A stretch of 64,000 bases of DNA, from assembly GCF_003024385.1 (NCBI RefSeq), contig NZ_PVZN01000005.1, positions 1-64,000 of the forward strand, read 5' to 3'. This stretch comes from Pseudomonas sp. BBP2017. Its GTDB lineage: Bacteria; Pseudomonadota; Gammaproteobacteria; Pseudomonadales; Pseudomonadaceae. The notes beneath the pieces were generated by a model. That model worked only from the letters and a program-made list of their open reading frames with translations. It ran no database searches and was not told the origin of the DNA. Numbering within the stretch: position 1 is the stretch's first letter; each line of letters begins with the position of its first letter. Shown piece after piece: positions 54,702-64,000 of this stretch. The translations under genes were made by a program, and so were the position numbers.

Positions 54702-55976
54702 ATGACCGACAGTTTCGTCACTCAGTGCCCGCATTGCCAGACCAGCTTTCGCGTCAGCCACAATCAGTTGAGCGTGGCGCGCGGCGTAGTGCGTTGCGGC
54801 GCCTGCCTGCAGGTGTTCAACGCCGCCAAGCAGTTACTGGAGCAAAGCGCGGCACAGCAGCCCGCCGCCGAGCCAACGACCTCTGAGCCACCCGCGCCGG
54901 AACCGGTGGCGCCGGTCAGTCAGCACGCATGGAGCACCACCGAACTGGACCTCGACCAGCTCGACCTGGATCAAGAACTGGCGCGTCTGGAGCAGCGTGA
55001 AATTCAGCCGGTCACTGAATTCAAGGCCAGCGCCCCTCGTGAAGACAGCCTCAGCGCCCACCGCGACGAGCCGGAAAACGACGACCAGCACTGGCCCGAC
55101 AGCCTGTTCAGCACTCCGTCCAGCGAGCGTGACACACTGGACGAAGTCCTTGATGAGCCGCAGCCGCCGCTGGTCGAGCAGGAGCCTCTGGACCTTGCAC
55201 CGGCGCCGGGCGAGCGCACCGAGCCTTCGCTGTCGCTGGATCCGCAGGTTCTCGACGACGATCTCGACGATTTGCCGCATCATCCGCAGCCAATAGTGGC
55301 TGACCTTGAGGCTGTATCGGGCGAGCGCCTGTCGGCAAAAGAACCGGATGACGATCTCGACGCCCCCCGGAATGATCAGGAAGAGCGCCGTGAACCTGGC
55401 CTGGGCCCGGTCTCCAGCCGCCCGGCACGCAAGGAGCCGCTGCTCGACCTGGTCGACGACCCGCTGCAGTTGGACTGGAAAAAACCCAAGACCCACTGGG
55501 GTAAACGCCTGCTGTGGATTTTCCTGGTGCTGTTGGCCGCCGCCGCGCTGGCGGGCCAGTACATCTGGTATCACTTTGACGAACTGGCCCGCCAGGACCA
55601 GTATCGCCCCTGGTTCCAGCAGATTTGCCCGCAGGTAGGCTGCAATGTACCTTCGCGCGTCGATATTGCCCGGATCAAGAGCAGCAACCTGGTAGTGCGC
55701 AGCCACCCGGATTTCAACGGTGCTCTGATCGTCGACGCGATCATCTACAACCGCGCACCGTTCACCCAGCCGTTCCCGCTGCTGGAACTGCGCTTTGCCG
55801 ACCTCAACGGCCAACTGATCGCCAGTCGGCGCTTCAAACCCGCCGAATATCTCAGTGGCGAACTGGCCGGTAAGGGTGAAATGCCCAGCCAGGTGCCGAT
55901 CCACATCGCCCTGGACATCCTCGATCCAGGGCCCAAGGCGGTCAATTACAGCCTGAGCTTCCGCTCCCCCGAATAG
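54702..55976 (+). CDS. zinc-ribbon and DUF3426 membrane protein
   Basis: A 424-residue protein with an N-terminal MJ0042-type zinc ribbon (QCPHCQTSFRV, then VRCGACLQVF), a long acidic, Pro-rich low-complexity linker (about 45-255), one membrane segment (LLWIFLVLLAAAALAGQYIW) and a C-terminal periplasmic DUF3426 domain (ARIKSSNLVVRSHPDF). It matches the PA4851 position between prmA and dusB. Function unknown. Confidence 0.88.
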   Translation: MTDSFVTQCPHCQTSFRVSHNQLSVARGVVRCGACLQVFNAAKQLLEQSAAQQPAAEPTTSEPPAPEPVAPVSQHAWSTTELDLDQLDLDQELARLEQREIQPVTEFKASAPREDSLSAHRDEPENDDQHWPDSLFSTPSSERDTLDEVLDEPQPPLVEQEPLDLAPAPGERTEPSLSLDPQVLDDDLDDLPHHPQPIVADLEAVSGERLSAKEPDDDLDAPRNDQEERREPGLGPVSSRPARKEPLLDLVDDPLQLDWKKPKTHWGKRLLWIFLVLLAAAALAGQYIWYHFDELARQDQYRPWFQQICPQVGCNVPSRVDIARIKSSNLVVRSHPDFNGALIVDAIIYNRAPFTQPFPLLELRFADLNGQLIASRRFKPAEYLSGELAGKGEMPSQVPIHIALDILDPGPKAVNYSLSFRSPE

Positions 55977-55979
55977 ACG

Positions 55980-56076
55980 GTGAGCTGCAAGCAGCAAGCT
56001 TCAAGCCATAAGAAAACGCAGAGCGTGCACTGATCCGTTTTTACTTGCAGCTTGAAGCTTATAGCTTGCAGCAGCA
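55980..56076. repeat. imperfect inverted repeat between DUF3426 gene and dusB
   Basis: AGCTGCAAGCAGCAAGCTTC near the left end is mirrored by GCTTGAAGCTTATAGCTTGC near the right. This Hind-site-rich motif recurs between genes in Pseudomonas genomes and probably folds as a long hairpin ending the upstream transcript. Confidence 0.55.
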
Positions 56077-56188
56077 AGCCAACTGTTCAGATTTTATCCA
56101 AATCCATCTTTATCCGGTCACCGAGAGCGGGTATCATGCCCACCCTTTTTCGAACTCTAATGATCCGGCCCCACAACAGGGAACTCCT

Positions 56189-57202
56189 ATGTCGGCGGTA
56201 CGCATCGGCCCATACACACTGCAGAACAACCTGATCCTCGCGCCGATGGCCGGGGTCACGGACCAGCCATTTCGTCAGCTGTGCCGACGAATGGGTGCAG
56301 GCCTGGTGGTGTCGGAGATGGTCAGCAGCGACATGAGCCTGTGGAACAGCCGCAAGTCGCGTCTGCGCATGATTCACCAGGGTGATCCCGAGCCGCGCTC
56401 GGTACAGATCGCCGGCGGTGACGCGCAGATGCTCGCAGCTGCGGCCCGGGCCAATGTCGAGGCGGGTGCACAGATCATCGACATCAACATGGGCTGCCCG
56501 GCAAAAAAAGTCTGCAACAAAGCTGCAGGCTCTGCTTTATTGAAAGATGAAGCCTTGGTCAGCGAGATCCTCCACGCGGTAGTTGCCGCCGTGGATGTAC
56601 CGGTCACGCTGAAAATCCGCACAGGATGGGACCGGGCGAACAAGAACGGCCTGACCGTGGCAAAGATTGCCGAGCAGGCCGGGATCCAGGCACTGGCGGT
56701 ACATGGACGCACCCGCGCCGACCTTTACACCGGCGACGCCGAGTACGACACCATCGCGGTTATCAAGCAGGCGGTGTCGATTCCGGTATTTGCCAACGGC
56801 GATATCACTTCGCCAGAAAAGGCTCGGGCCGTGCTTCAGGCGACCGGGGCCGACGGACTGTTGATTGGCCGGGCCGCCCAGGGGCGGCCGTGGATCTTTC
56901 GCGAGATCGAGCATTACCTGCGCACCGGCGAACACTTGCCGGCGCCGCAGTTGCAAGAAGTGGAACGCATTCTGCTGGAGCACCTGGCCGCGCTGCACGC
57001 CTTTTATGGCGATGTGATGGGCGTACGCATCGCCCGCAAGCATGTCGGCTGGTACCTGGCAACGCTTCCGGGCGCCAAGGAGTTTCGCGCCCAGTTCAAT
57101 CGTTTGGAAGATACGCAAGCGCAGTGCGCCAACGTTCGCGGCTTTTTCCGCGAACGTGAACAGAGCCTTGAGACAGAGGACGGACCAGGGGTGGCCGCAT
57201 GA
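56189..57202 (+). CDS. dusB: tRNA-dihydrouridine synthase B
   Basis: A 337-residue FMN enzyme reducing specific uridines in tRNA. FMN/substrate motifs: [20 protein letters not shown], the catalytic cysteine in [38 protein letters not shown] and [12 protein letters not shown]. The ATG at 56189 is chosen over an in-frame start at 56045 because the family begins at [11 protein letters not shown]. It overlaps fis by 4 nt, the conserved dusB-fis operon. Confidence 0.96.
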   Translation: MSAVRIGPYTLQNNLILAPMAGVTDQPFRQLCRRMGAGLVVSEMVSSDMSLWNSRKSRLRMIHQGDPEPRSVQIAGGDAQMLAAAARANVEAGAQIIDINMGCPAKKVCNKAAGSALLKDEALVSEILHAVVAAVDVPVTLKIRTGWDRANKNGLTVAKIAEQAGIQALAVHGRTRADLYTGDAEYDTIAVIKQAVSIPVFANGDITSPEKARAVLQATGADGLLIGRAAQGRPWIFREIEHYLRTGEHLPAPQLQEVERILLEHLAALHAFYGDVMGVRIARKHVGWYLATLPGAKEFRAQFNRLEDTQAQCANVRGFFREREQSLETEDGPGVAA

Positions 57203-57519
57203 CGATGATGACCGAGACTTTAGTGAGTGGAACAACGCCCGTGAGCGACAACGTCAACCTGAAACAGCACCTGAATACACCGAGCGAAGAGGGTCAGACC
57301 CTTCGCGGCAGTGTGGAAAAGGCGCTGCACAACTATTTCGCCCATCTTGAGGGCGCGGCCGTCACGGACGTGTACAACCTGGTGCTCTCGGAAGTCGAAG
57401 CGCCGTTGCTCGAAAGCGTAATGAACTACGTCAAGGGCAACCAGACCAAGGCCAGCGAGCTGCTCGGACTCAACCGCGGCACCTTGCGCAAAAAGCTGAA
57501 GCAGTACGATTTGTTGTAA
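57199..57519 (+). CDS. fis: nucleoid-associated regulator Fis
   Basis: A 106-residue DNA-bending protein. The C-terminal HTH is intact ([20 protein letters not shown]); the N-terminal half holds the beta-hairpin and dimer helices ([16 protein letters not shown]). The ATG at 57199 overlaps the dusB stop; ATG codons at 57205 and 57208 are alternatives. Fis is a likely activator of the rrn promoters at the window's left end, as in other gammaproteobacteria; that link is inference. Confidence 0.94.
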   Translation: MTMMTETLVSGTTPVSDNVNLKQHLNTPSEEGQTLRGSVEKALHNYFAHLEGAAVTDVYNLVLSEVEAPLLESVMNYVKGNQTKASELLGLNRGTLRKKLKQYDLL

Positions 57520-57536
57520 GCAAGCATCCAAACCAG

Positions 57537-57572
57537 AAAAGGCGGCTCCCATTCGATGAGGTCGCCTTTTTT
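57537..57572 (+). terminator. dusB-fis terminator
   Basis: AAAAGGCG (57537-57544) pairs with CGCCTTTT (57563-57570), and the T-run reaches six. It is followed 30 bp later by purH. Confidence 0.8.
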
Positions 57573-57601
57573 GCTGACTCCACCGCGTTATGGAATCTGA
57601 A

Positions 57602-59209
57602 ATGACCGACCAGACTACCCGCCTGCCGATCCGCCGCGCCTTGATCAGCGTCTCCGACAAGACCGGGATCCTTGAATTCGCCCGTGAGCTGCAACAGCTT
57701 GGCGTCGAGATCCTGTCCACCGGCGGCACCTTCAAGCTGCTCCAGGACAACGGCGTTGCTGCGGTGGAAGTTGCCGACTACACCGGTTTTGCCGAAATGA
57801 TGGACGGCCGGGTCAAGACCCTGCACCCGAAAATCCATGGCGGCATCCTCGGTCGTCGCGGCACCGACGACGCCATCATGGCCGAACACGGGATCAAGCC
57901 GATCGACCTGGTCGCGGTCAATCTCTACCCGTTCGAAGCCACCATCTCCAAGCCTGGCTGCGACCTGCCGACCGCCATCGAGAACATCGACATCGGCGGT
58001 CCGACCATGGTTCGCTCGGCAGCCAAGAACCACAAAGACGTGGCCATCGTGGTCAACGCCAGCGACTACGGCCAGGTGCTGGAAAGCCTCAAGGCCGGTG
58101 GCCTGACCTACGCCCAGCGTTTCGACCTGATGCTCAAGGCGTTCGAACACACTGCCGCCTACGACGGCATGATCGCCAACTACATGGGCACCGTTAACCA
58201 GGCGGCTGAAACGCTGAGTACCGAAGGTCGCAGCGAATTCCCGCGCACCTTCAACAGCCAGTTCGTCAAGGCCCAGGAAATGCGCTACGGCGAGAACCCG
58301 CACCAGAGCGCGGCGTTCTATGTCGAAGCCAAACCTGCCGAAGCCGGCATCGCGACCGCCGTGCAACTGCAGGGCAAAGAACTGTCGTACAACAACGTGG
58401 CCGATACTGACGCCGCACTGGAGTGCGTGAAGAGCTTCGTCAAGCCGGCCTGCGTCATCGTCAAGCACGCCAACCCGTGCGGCGTGGCGGTCAGCCCGGA
58501 CGCCGAAGGCGGCATCCGCCAGGCCTATGAACTGGCCTACGCCACTGACACCGAGTCGGCCTTCGGCGGCATCATCGCCTTCAACCGCGAGCTGGATGCC
58601 GAAACCGCCAAGGCCATCGTCGAGCGTCAGTTCGTCGAAGTCATCATCGCCCCGAGCGTCAGCGACGAAGCCCGCGCCGTGGTCGCGGCCAAAGCCAATG
58701 TGCGCCTGCTGGCCTGCGGCGAGTGGTCGGCTGAACGTGCTGCGGCCTGGGACTACAAGCGTGTTACCGGTGGCCTGCTGGTACAGAGCCGCGACATCGG
58801 CATGATCACTGCCGCAGACCTGAAAGTGGTGACCAAGCGTGCACCGACCCAGCAAGAGATCGACGACCTGATATTCGCCTGGAAAGTGGCCAAGTTCGTC
58901 AAATCCAACGCCATCGTCTACGCCAAGGGCCGTCAGACCATCGGTGTCGGCGCCGGCCAGATGAGCCGTGTGAACTCCGCACGCATTGCTGCAATCAAGG
59001 CTGAACATGCTGGCCTGCAGGTTCAAGGTGCGGTCATGGCATCGGATGCGTTCTTCCCGTTCCGTGACGGAATCGATAATGCGGCTAAAGTGGGTATCAC
59101 TGCAGTGATCCAGCCGGGTGGTTCGATGCGTGATGCTGAAGTCATCGCTGCTGCCGACGAAGCCGGTATCGCCATGGTCTTCACCGGCATGCGCCACTTC
59201 CGCCACTAA
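57602..59209 (+). CDS. purH: bifunctional AICAR transformylase / IMP cyclohydrolase
   Basis: A 535-residue enzyme of the last two steps of purine synthesis. The N-terminal IMP cyclohydrolase has [33 protein letters not shown] and [16 protein letters not shown]. The C-terminal transformylase has [10 protein letters not shown] with the catalytic Lys-His, and ends [10 protein letters not shown]. The ATG at 57602 is preferred over one 12 nt upstream, since family members start [10 protein letters not shown]. Confidence 0.96.
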   Translation: MTDQTTRLPIRRALISVSDKTGILEFARELQQLGVEILSTGGTFKLLQDNGVAAVEVADYTGFAEMMDGRVKTLHPKIHGGILGRRGTDDAIMAEHGIKPIDLVAVNLYPFEATISKPGCDLPTAIENIDIGGPTMVRSAAKNHKDVAIVVNASDYGQVLESLKAGGLTYAQRFDLMLKAFEHTAAYDGMIANYMGTVNQAAETLSTEGRSEFPRTFNSQFVKAQEMRYGENPHQSAAFYVEAKPAEAGIATAVQLQGKELSYNNVADTDAALECVKSFVKPACVIVKHANPCGVAVSPDAEGGIRQAYELAYATDTESAFGGIIAFNRELDAETAKAIVERQFVEVIIAPSVSDEARAVVAAKANVRLLACGEWSAERAAAWDYKRVTGGLLVQSRDIGMITAADLKVVTKRAPTQQEIDDLIFAWKVAKFVKSNAIVYAKGRQTIGVGAGQMSRVNSARIAAIKAEHAGLQVQGAVMASDAFFPFRDGIDNAAKVGITAVIQPGGSMRDAEVIAAADEAGIAMVFTGMRHFRH

Positions 59210-59249
59210 TCGTCAAAACGGCCGCACTGAAGCAGGCGTCTGCTGCGTT

Positions 59250-59309
59250 GGAGCAGGTCCCGCTGATGCTCATTGCCAGGAGGCAACTGCGCTCATCGGG
59301 ACCTGCTCC
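59250..59309. other. long hairpin in the purH-purD spacer
   Basis: GGAGCAGGTCCCG (59250-59262) pairs perfectly with CGGGACCTGCTCC (59297-59309). An inner TTGCC/GGCAA hairpin sits in the loop. It could be a purH terminator, a leader element of purD, or a small RNA. No T-run follows. Confidence 0.55.
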
Positions 59310-59363
59310 GCCTTGCATCCACCTACTTCATTGCGACCTCGCAATGCAAACACAGCAGAAGCG

Positions 59364-59382
59364 CAGGAGGCTTTGCCTCCTG
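59364..59382. other. second hairpin ahead of purD containing a Shine-Dalgarno-like arm
   Basis: CAGGAGGC pairs with GCCTCCTG around TTT. The CAGGAGG arm equals a strong ribosome-binding sequence, masked in the stem, 32 nt upstream of the purD ATG and not at a useful distance from it. Confidence 0.5.
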
Positions 59383-59413
59383 ATTGAAGAATTAGCGTCA
59401 TCGAGGTTTTGAC

Positions 59414-60709
59414 ATGAAAGTTTTGATTATCGGTAGCGGCGGTCGTGAACACGCCCTGGCCTGGAAAGTCGCTCAGGACCCACGGGTCGAAAAAGTCTTC
59501 GTTGCCCCGGGCAACGCCGGTACCGCCACCGAAGCCAAGTGCGAGAACGTCGATATCGACGTCACTGCCCTGGAACAACTGGCCGACTTCGCCGAAAAAA
59601 ATGTTGCCCTGACCATCGTCGGCCCTGAAGGCCCGCTGGTTGCCGGTGTCGTCGACCTGTTCCGCAGCCGCGGTCTGGACTGCTTTGGTCCAACCAAGGG
59701 CGCAGCCCAGCTGGAAGGCTCCAAGGCTTTCACCAAGGACTTCCTGGCCCGGCACAAGATCCCTACCGCCGACTACCAGAACTTCACCGAGATCGAACCG
59801 GCCCTGGCCTACCTGCGCGAAAAAGGCGCACCGATCGTGATCAAGGCCGATGGTCTGGCCGCTGGTAAAGGCGTGATCGTCGCCATGACCCTGGCCGAAG
59901 CCGAAGACGCCGTCCGTGACATGCTTGCGGGCAACGCGTTCGGTGATGCCGGCTCACGCGTGGTGATCGAAGAGTTCCTTGATGGCGAAGAAGCCAGCTT
60001 CATCGTCATGGTCGATGGTCAGAATGTACTGCCAATGGCCACCAGTCAGGACCACAAGCGTGTTGGCGACGGCGATACCGGCCCGAACACCGGTGGCATG
60101 GGCGCTTACTCGCCTGCACCAGTGGTCACTGCCGAAGTACACCAGCGGGTCATGGATCTGGTGATCTGGCCGACCGTGCGCGGCATGGCTGAAGAGGGCA
60201 ACGTCTACACCGGTTTCCTCTATGCCGGCCTGATGATCGACAAAGCCGGTAACCCGAAAGTCATCGAGTTCAACTGCCGTTTCGGCGACCCGGAAACCCA
60301 GCCAGTCATGCTGCGCCTGGAATCGAGCCTGGTGCTGCTGATCGAAGCGGCCTTTGCCAAGGCGCTGGACAAGGTTGAAGCACAGTGGAACCCGCAACCA
60401 AGCCTGGGCGTAGTCCTGGCTGCCGGCGGCTACCCTGGCGATTACAGCAAGGGCGCTGCGATCAATGGCCTGGACGCTGCCGCCAAGCTGACCGGCAAGG
60501 TGTTCCATGCCGGTACCGCACTGAAGGACGGTCAAGTGGTTGCCACCGGTGGTCGCGTGCTCTGCGCCACTGCTTTGGGCGAAACCGTTGAAGCTGCACA
60601 ACAGCAGGCTTATCGCCTGGCTGCCGAGATCAACTGGGAAGGCAGCTTCTACCGCAAGGACATCGGCTATCGTGCCATTGCCCGCGAACGTGGTGAGCAT
60701 CAGCAGTAA
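59414..60709 (+). CDS. purD: phosphoribosylamine-glycine ligase (GAR synthetase)
   Basis: A 431-residue ATP-grasp enzyme. N-terminal MKVLIIGSGGREHALAWKVA; GPEGPLVAGVVD; ATP-grasp loop IVIKADGLAAGKGVIVA; the family signature VIEFNCRFGDPETQPVM. It makes glycinamide ribonucleotide in purine synthesis. GAGG lies upstream of the ATG. It is separated from purH by a structured 204-bp spacer. Confidence 0.96.
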   Translation: MKVLIIGSGGREHALAWKVAQDPRVEKVFVAPGNAGTATEAKCENVDIDVTALEQLADFAEKNVALTIVGPEGPLVAGVVDLFRSRGLDCFGPTKGAAQLEGSKAFTKDFLARHKIPTADYQNFTEIEPALAYLREKGAPIVIKADGLAAGKGVIVAMTLAEAEDAVRDMLAGNAFGDAGSRVVIEEFLDGEEASFIVMVDGQNVLPMATSQDHKRVGDGDTGPNTGGMGAYSPAPVVTAEVHQRVMDLVIWPTVRGMAEEGNVYTGFLYAGLMIDKAGNPKVIEFNCRFGDPETQPVMLRLESSLVLLIEAAFAKALDKVEAQWNPQPSLGVVLAAGGYPGDYSKGAAINGLDAAAKLTGKVFHAGTALKDGQVVATGGRVLCATALGETVEAAQQQAYRLAAEINWEGSFYRKDIGYRAIARERGEHQQ

Positions 60710-60759
60710 GACAGCGCCCGGAAGCGGTGACGCCCTCAGCGTCCTGCTTGCGGTTCGAC

Positions 60760-60784
60760 GGCAAGGCCCATCATGGGCCTTGCC
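60760..60784 (+). terminator. hairpin after purD
   Basis: GGCAAGGCCCA pairs perfectly with TGGGCCTTGCC around TCA. It lies 51 nt after the purD stop and 61 nt before the retS start. No strong T-run follows. Confidence 0.6.
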
Positions 60785-60844
60785 TTCGCCCTGGCGCGCC
60801 ACGCATAGTTATCATTCGGCTCTTTGCTAAGAAAGGATCTCGTC

Positions 60845-63616
60845 GTGCGTTGGCTCAGGATCGCCATTGGCCTCACCGTCAGCCTGCTGACCCTGCTCTG
60901 CCTGTTTCCGGCCTCAGCCGAACAAAGCGGTGGCTGGGCGGTTTTGCTCGACGAGCAAGCCAACCTGCAGCTCAGTGATATACGTTCCGAACGCTACCGT
61001 AATCAATTCAGCCCCATTGAGCTGAACCAACTCGACGCCGCAACGCCAGACCAGGCGCTGTGGTTGCACTATCGCCTGGAACCCGGGCAACACGAACAAT
61101 TGCTGCGAATCTTCGCGCCGGATCTGTCCCGTCTTGATCTTTATGCCCTGGACCGCGACCAACTGATCAAACACATACACAACGGCCGCCCCTCCGAAAG
61201 CGGTGACACCACCGTGCGCAGCAGCGACCAGCAACTGGCCTTGCCGAGCAGCACGCATGCGCTGGATATTTACCTGCGCCTGGTTTCCGAACATCAACTG
61301 CGTCCGAGCATCGGCCTGGAGCCTGCCACTGAGGTCGCCGCCGATCAGCGCCAGCCCCTGATGTTCGGCCTGCTGTTCGGCTGCATGCTGATGTTGATGC
61401 TGCACAACCTCATCCGCTTTGCCTATTCGCGCTCCAGTACCAGCCTGAGCCTTGCCGTCTATCACGGCCTGATGCTGCTCAGCGCACTGATCCTGCTCAA
61501 CCTCAGCGGTCCCTGGTGGAGCCTCTGGCACTCGGCGCAAACGCCAGCCGCCTACTTGACCGCCCTGCTTGCGAGCCTGGCCGGCCTGACCTTCACCTTG
61601 CGCTTCTTCAGCCCCTGTGAGCACCCACGCCTGAGCCGCCTGCTACAGGCAGAGATGATCCTGATCGGGGTCTTTGGCCTGCTGCTGCTGTTCGTCGATA
61701 CCCTGCCACTCAACCTGATGACCTATGCGCTGTTCGCCCTGGGCACCCTGAGTATGCTGCTGGTCGCCAGCTACCATTGGCACAAGGGCTATGCGCCTGC
61801 GCGGCTGTTCGCCTTGTCGATGCTGGCCTTCAACATTGGCTGCCTGGTGGTACTTCCGGCCCTCCTCGGCCTGACCCGGACACCGACGCAATGGCTGCTG
61901 TTCATTCTCCTGGGCCTCACCAGCTTCAGCGGCCTACTGCTTAACCTGTCGGTCAGCGAGCGCCTGCGCCGGATCAGTGAAGAACGCTTCAGCGCCAGCC
62001 GTGCGCTGGCGGCCAGCAACGCCGAGATCAACGCCAAAGCCGAGTTCCTGGCCAAGATCAGCCATGAGATTCGCACGCCGATGAACGGCGTACTGGGCAT
62101 GACTGAACTGCTGTTGGGCACCCCGCTGTCGGTCAAGCAGCGTGACTATGTGCAAACCATCCACAGCGCCGGCAACGAACTGCTCACCCTGATCAACGAG
62201 ATTCTCGACATTTCCAAGCTTGAGTCCGGGCAGATTGAACTGGACGACGTGCAGTTCGATCTCAACGCGCTGATCGAGGATTGCCTGAGTATTTTCCGCG
62301 CCAAGGCCGAACAGCAGAACATCGAGCTGATCAGTTTCACCCAGCCGCAAGTGCCGCGGGTCATCAGCGGTGACCCGACGCGCCTGCGCCAGGCGTTACT
62401 CAGCCTGCTGGAAAACGCCCTGAAGAAAACCGAGCAAGGGGAAATTCTTCTGGTGGTGGCGCTCGATCAGCGCGGCAGCGCGCCACGTCTGCGCATTGCC
62501 GTGCAGGACAGTGGTGAGGCCATCTCCCCAGGTGACCGCGAAGCCCTGTTGCAGGCCGAGCTGCACAGCAAGCACTTTCTTTCCAGCAACAAGCTGGGCG
62601 GGCATCTGGGCCTGGTCATCGCCAAGCAACTGATCACCCTGATGCAGGGTGAGTTCGGGATCAAGACCAGCCACGGCATGGGCAACACCTTGTGGCTGAC
62701 CCTGCCGCTGGATCCGCAGCGCCTCGAACAGCCTCCCGCCGATCTCGACGGCCCGCTGCGCGGCGCCCGGGTGCTGGTGGTGGACGACAACGACACTTGC
62801 CGCAAAGTCCTGGTGCAACAGTGCAGTGCCTGGGGCATGAACGTCAGCGCAGTGCCTTCGGGTAAAGAAGCCCTGGCCTTGCTGCGCACCAAGGCGCACC
62901 TGCGCGATTATTTCGATGCGGTCCTGCTCGACCAGAACATGCCGGGCATGACTGGCATGCAGCTGGCAGCCAAGATCAAAGAAGACCCGAGCCTGAACCA
63001 TGACATCCTGCTGATCATGCTCACCGGCATCAGCAATGCGCCGAGCAAGGTCATCGCGCGCAATGCCGGGGTCAAGCGGATCCTGGCCAAGCCGGTCGCC
63101 GGTTACACCCTCAAGACCACCCTGGCGGAAGAACTGGCGCAACGCAGCAAAGGACAGCCCGCCACTGCGGCTCCCGTCAGCCTGGGGACGCCGCTGAACC
63201 TGCCCAGTGACTTCCGCATTCTGGTGGCCGAAGACAACAACATCTCGACCAAAGTCATCCGCGGCATGCTCGGCAAACTCAACCTCGAACCCGATACCGC
63301 CAGCAACGGTGAAGAAGCCCTGCAGGCGATGAAAGCACAGCGCTACGACCTGGTGTTGATGGACTGCGAAATGCCAGTGCTCGATGGCTTCTCGGCCACC
63401 CAGCAACTGCGGGTCTGGGAACTTGGCAACCAGCGCAAGCGCACGCCGGTGGTGGCCCTGACGGCGCACATTCTTGCCGAACACAAGGAGCGCGCCCGGC
63501 TGGCCGGCATGGATGGCCATATGGCCAAACCGGTCGAACTGTCACAGCTGCGCGAATTGATCGAGCACTGGGTCGCCCAGCGCGAAAGCGAATCCTCTCA
63601 GGTGCCGACCCCGTAA
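60845..63616 (+). CDS. retS: hybrid sensor kinase RetS
   Basis: A 923-residue membrane sensor. There is a signal-like N-terminus, a periplasmic 7TMR-DISMED2 domain (about 35-165) and seven membrane helices (about 170-385). The histidine kinase has its His in KISHEIRTPMNGVLGMTELL and N-box LLENALKK, with a modified G-box (SNKLGGHLGLVIAKQL). Two receivers follow: the first VLVVDDNDTCRK...LLDQNMPG, the second ILVAEDNNISTK...LMDCEMPVLDG. This matches RetS (PA4856), which represses GacS signalling by direct contact. The start is GTG at 60845 with AAAGGA; a TTG upstream is less likely. In the conserved order it follows purD. Confidence 0.94.
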   Translation: MRWLRIAIGLTVSLLTLLCLFPASAEQSGGWAVLLDEQANLQLSDIRSERYRNQFSPIELNQLDAATPDQALWLHYRLEPGQHEQLLRIFAPDLSRLDLYALDRDQLIKHIHNGRPSESGDTTVRSSDQQLALPSSTHALDIYLRLVSEHQLRPSIGLEPATEVAADQRQPLMFGLLFGCMLMLMLHNLIRFAYSRSSTSLSLAVYHGLMLLSALILLNLSGPWWSLWHSAQTPAAYLTALLASLAGLTFTLRFFSPCEHPRLSRLLQAEMILIGVFGLLLLFVDTLPLNLMTYALFALGTLSMLLVASYHWHKGYAPARLFALSMLAFNIGCLVVLPALLGLTRTPTQWLLFILLGLTSFSGLLLNLSVSERLRRISEERFSASRALAASNAEINAKAEFLAKISHEIRTPMNGVLGMTELLLGTPLSVKQRDYVQTIHSAGNELLTLINEILDISKLESGQIELDDVQFDLNALIEDCLSIFRAKAEQQNIELISFTQPQVPRVISGDPTRLRQALLSLLENALKKTEQGEILLVVALDQRGSAPRLRIAVQDSGEAISPGDREALLQAELHSKHFLSSNKLGGHLGLVIAKQLITLMQGEFGIKTSHGMGNTLWLTLPLDPQRLEQPPADLDGPLRGARVLVVDDNDTCRKVLVQQCSAWGMNVSAVPSGKEALALLRTKAHLRDYFDAVLLDQNMPGMTGMQLAAKIKEDPSLNHDILLIMLTGISNAPSKVIARNAGVKRILAKPVAGYTLKTTLAEELAQRSKGQPATAAPVSLGTPLNLPSDFRILVAEDNNISTKVIRGMLGKLNLEPDTASNGEEALQAMKAQRYDLVLMDCEMPVLDGFSATQQLRVWELGNQRKRTPVVALTAHILAEHKERARLAGMDGHMAKPVELSQLRELIEHWVAQRESESSQVPTP

Positions 63617-63673
63617 ACCGTCAGACCCCTGATACACTTGCTTCTCGTCCCTTGTCCGTCGCGAGCCCAGACC

Positions 63674-64000
63674 ATGCTCCATGAGTTGTTCAGCGTCTAC
63701 CTGAAAATGCTCGTACTCTACAGCCCGTTCTTTGTGCTCTCATGCTTTATCAGCCTGACACGTGGCCACTCCAGCAAGGAGCGCAAGCAACTGGCCTGGC
63801 GTGTGGCATTCGCAGTGTTGATCGCCAGCGTTGTGCTGTACCTGTTCGGCAGGGCGATCTTCGGGGTATTCGGCATCACGCCCGATGCCTTCCGCATTGG
63901 TGCCGGCAGTGTGCTGTTCATCTCTGCGCTGGGCATGGCTCAGGGTAAGTCCGCGGTACAGACTGATAATGTTCAGCAGGACGTCACCATCGTCCCACTG
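63674..64000 (+). CDS. MarC-family integral membrane protein (partial, 5' end)
   Basis: The first 109 codons; the frame runs off the right edge. Hydrophobic segments KMLVLYSPFFVLSCFISLT, FAVLIASVVLYLFGRAIFGVFG and FRIGAGSVLFISALGMAQG fit the six-helix MarC (UPF0056) family, of unknown function. The start ATG follows a weak ribosome-binding site. Confidence 0.85.
   Translation, partial: MLHELFSVYLKMLVLYSPFFVLSCFISLTRGHSSKERKQLAWRVAFAVLIASVVLYLFGRAIFGVFGITPDAFRIGAGSVLFISALGMAQGKSAVQTDNVQQDVTIVPL

Overview
The window is a stretch of Pseudomonas chromosome, probably from the P. putida/P. fluorescens side of the genus. Gene content, gene order and high-GC codon use all point there. The right half follows the conserved block of P. 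aeruginosa from speA to retS gene by gene. The left half resembles the P. putida segment with the omega-amino-acid aminotransferase, copper and adenine deaminase genes. Species is not claimed.

Layout. 1-640: 5' end of a leftward 16S rRNA gene, with boxA and three tandem strong promoters. 0.6-9.7 kb: beta-alanine/propanoate catabolism (bauA, mmsA/bauC, LysR regulator), a TetR regulator, a YigZ protein, an SDR, 8-oxoguanine deaminase and adenine deaminase. The 5944-6279 spacer carries two perfect DnaA boxes. 9.7-12.8 kb: an ArsR-type regulator, a gene-poor stretch, an alcohol dehydrogenase relic and an MFS efflux pump. 12.9-16.5 kb: a complete CueR copper regulon (copZ, a small exported protein, copA, cueR) with two MerR-type promoters. 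16.5-22.6 kb: RIO kinase, a thiolase scar, high-molecular-weight FabG, MaoC, MazG-like, CmoM and two DUF4136 lipoproteins. 22.6-27.6 kb: what looks like the residue of a Tad pilus locus (PprA-like sensor without kinase, 42-residue TadE-like protein, prepilin peptidase, PprB-like regulator, lone receiver), followed by an orphan two-partner-secretion transporter. 27.7-35.4 kb: PBP1C and a bacterial alpha-2-macroglobulin. 35.5-49.6 kb: MATE pump, speA, SUI1/YciH, Nudix, DUF2333, GcbA-like diguanylate cyclase, CtpL-like chemoreceptor, dsbD, aroQ, accBC. 49.7-53.6 kb: a single 1305-residue toxin-like gene on the opposite strand. 53.8-64 kb: prmA, DUF3426, dusB-fis, purH, purD, retS and the start of a MarC-family gene.

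Most of the window is housekeeping or conserved accessory DNA. The most interesting item is the toxin-like gene between accC and prmA. Its body resembles Pseudomonas dermonecrotic-toxin-like proteins. Its C-terminus carries a motif set matching the CheD/CNF1 glutamine-deamidase fold, with a Cys1127-His1144 pair at the spacing I recall for CheD. Other points worth a look are the pared-down Tad/Ppr locus, the DnaA-box cluster, the deletion scars, and the structured leaders ahead of the SUI1 and purD genes. All homology statements come from reading motifs and from memory of the families; no searches were run.
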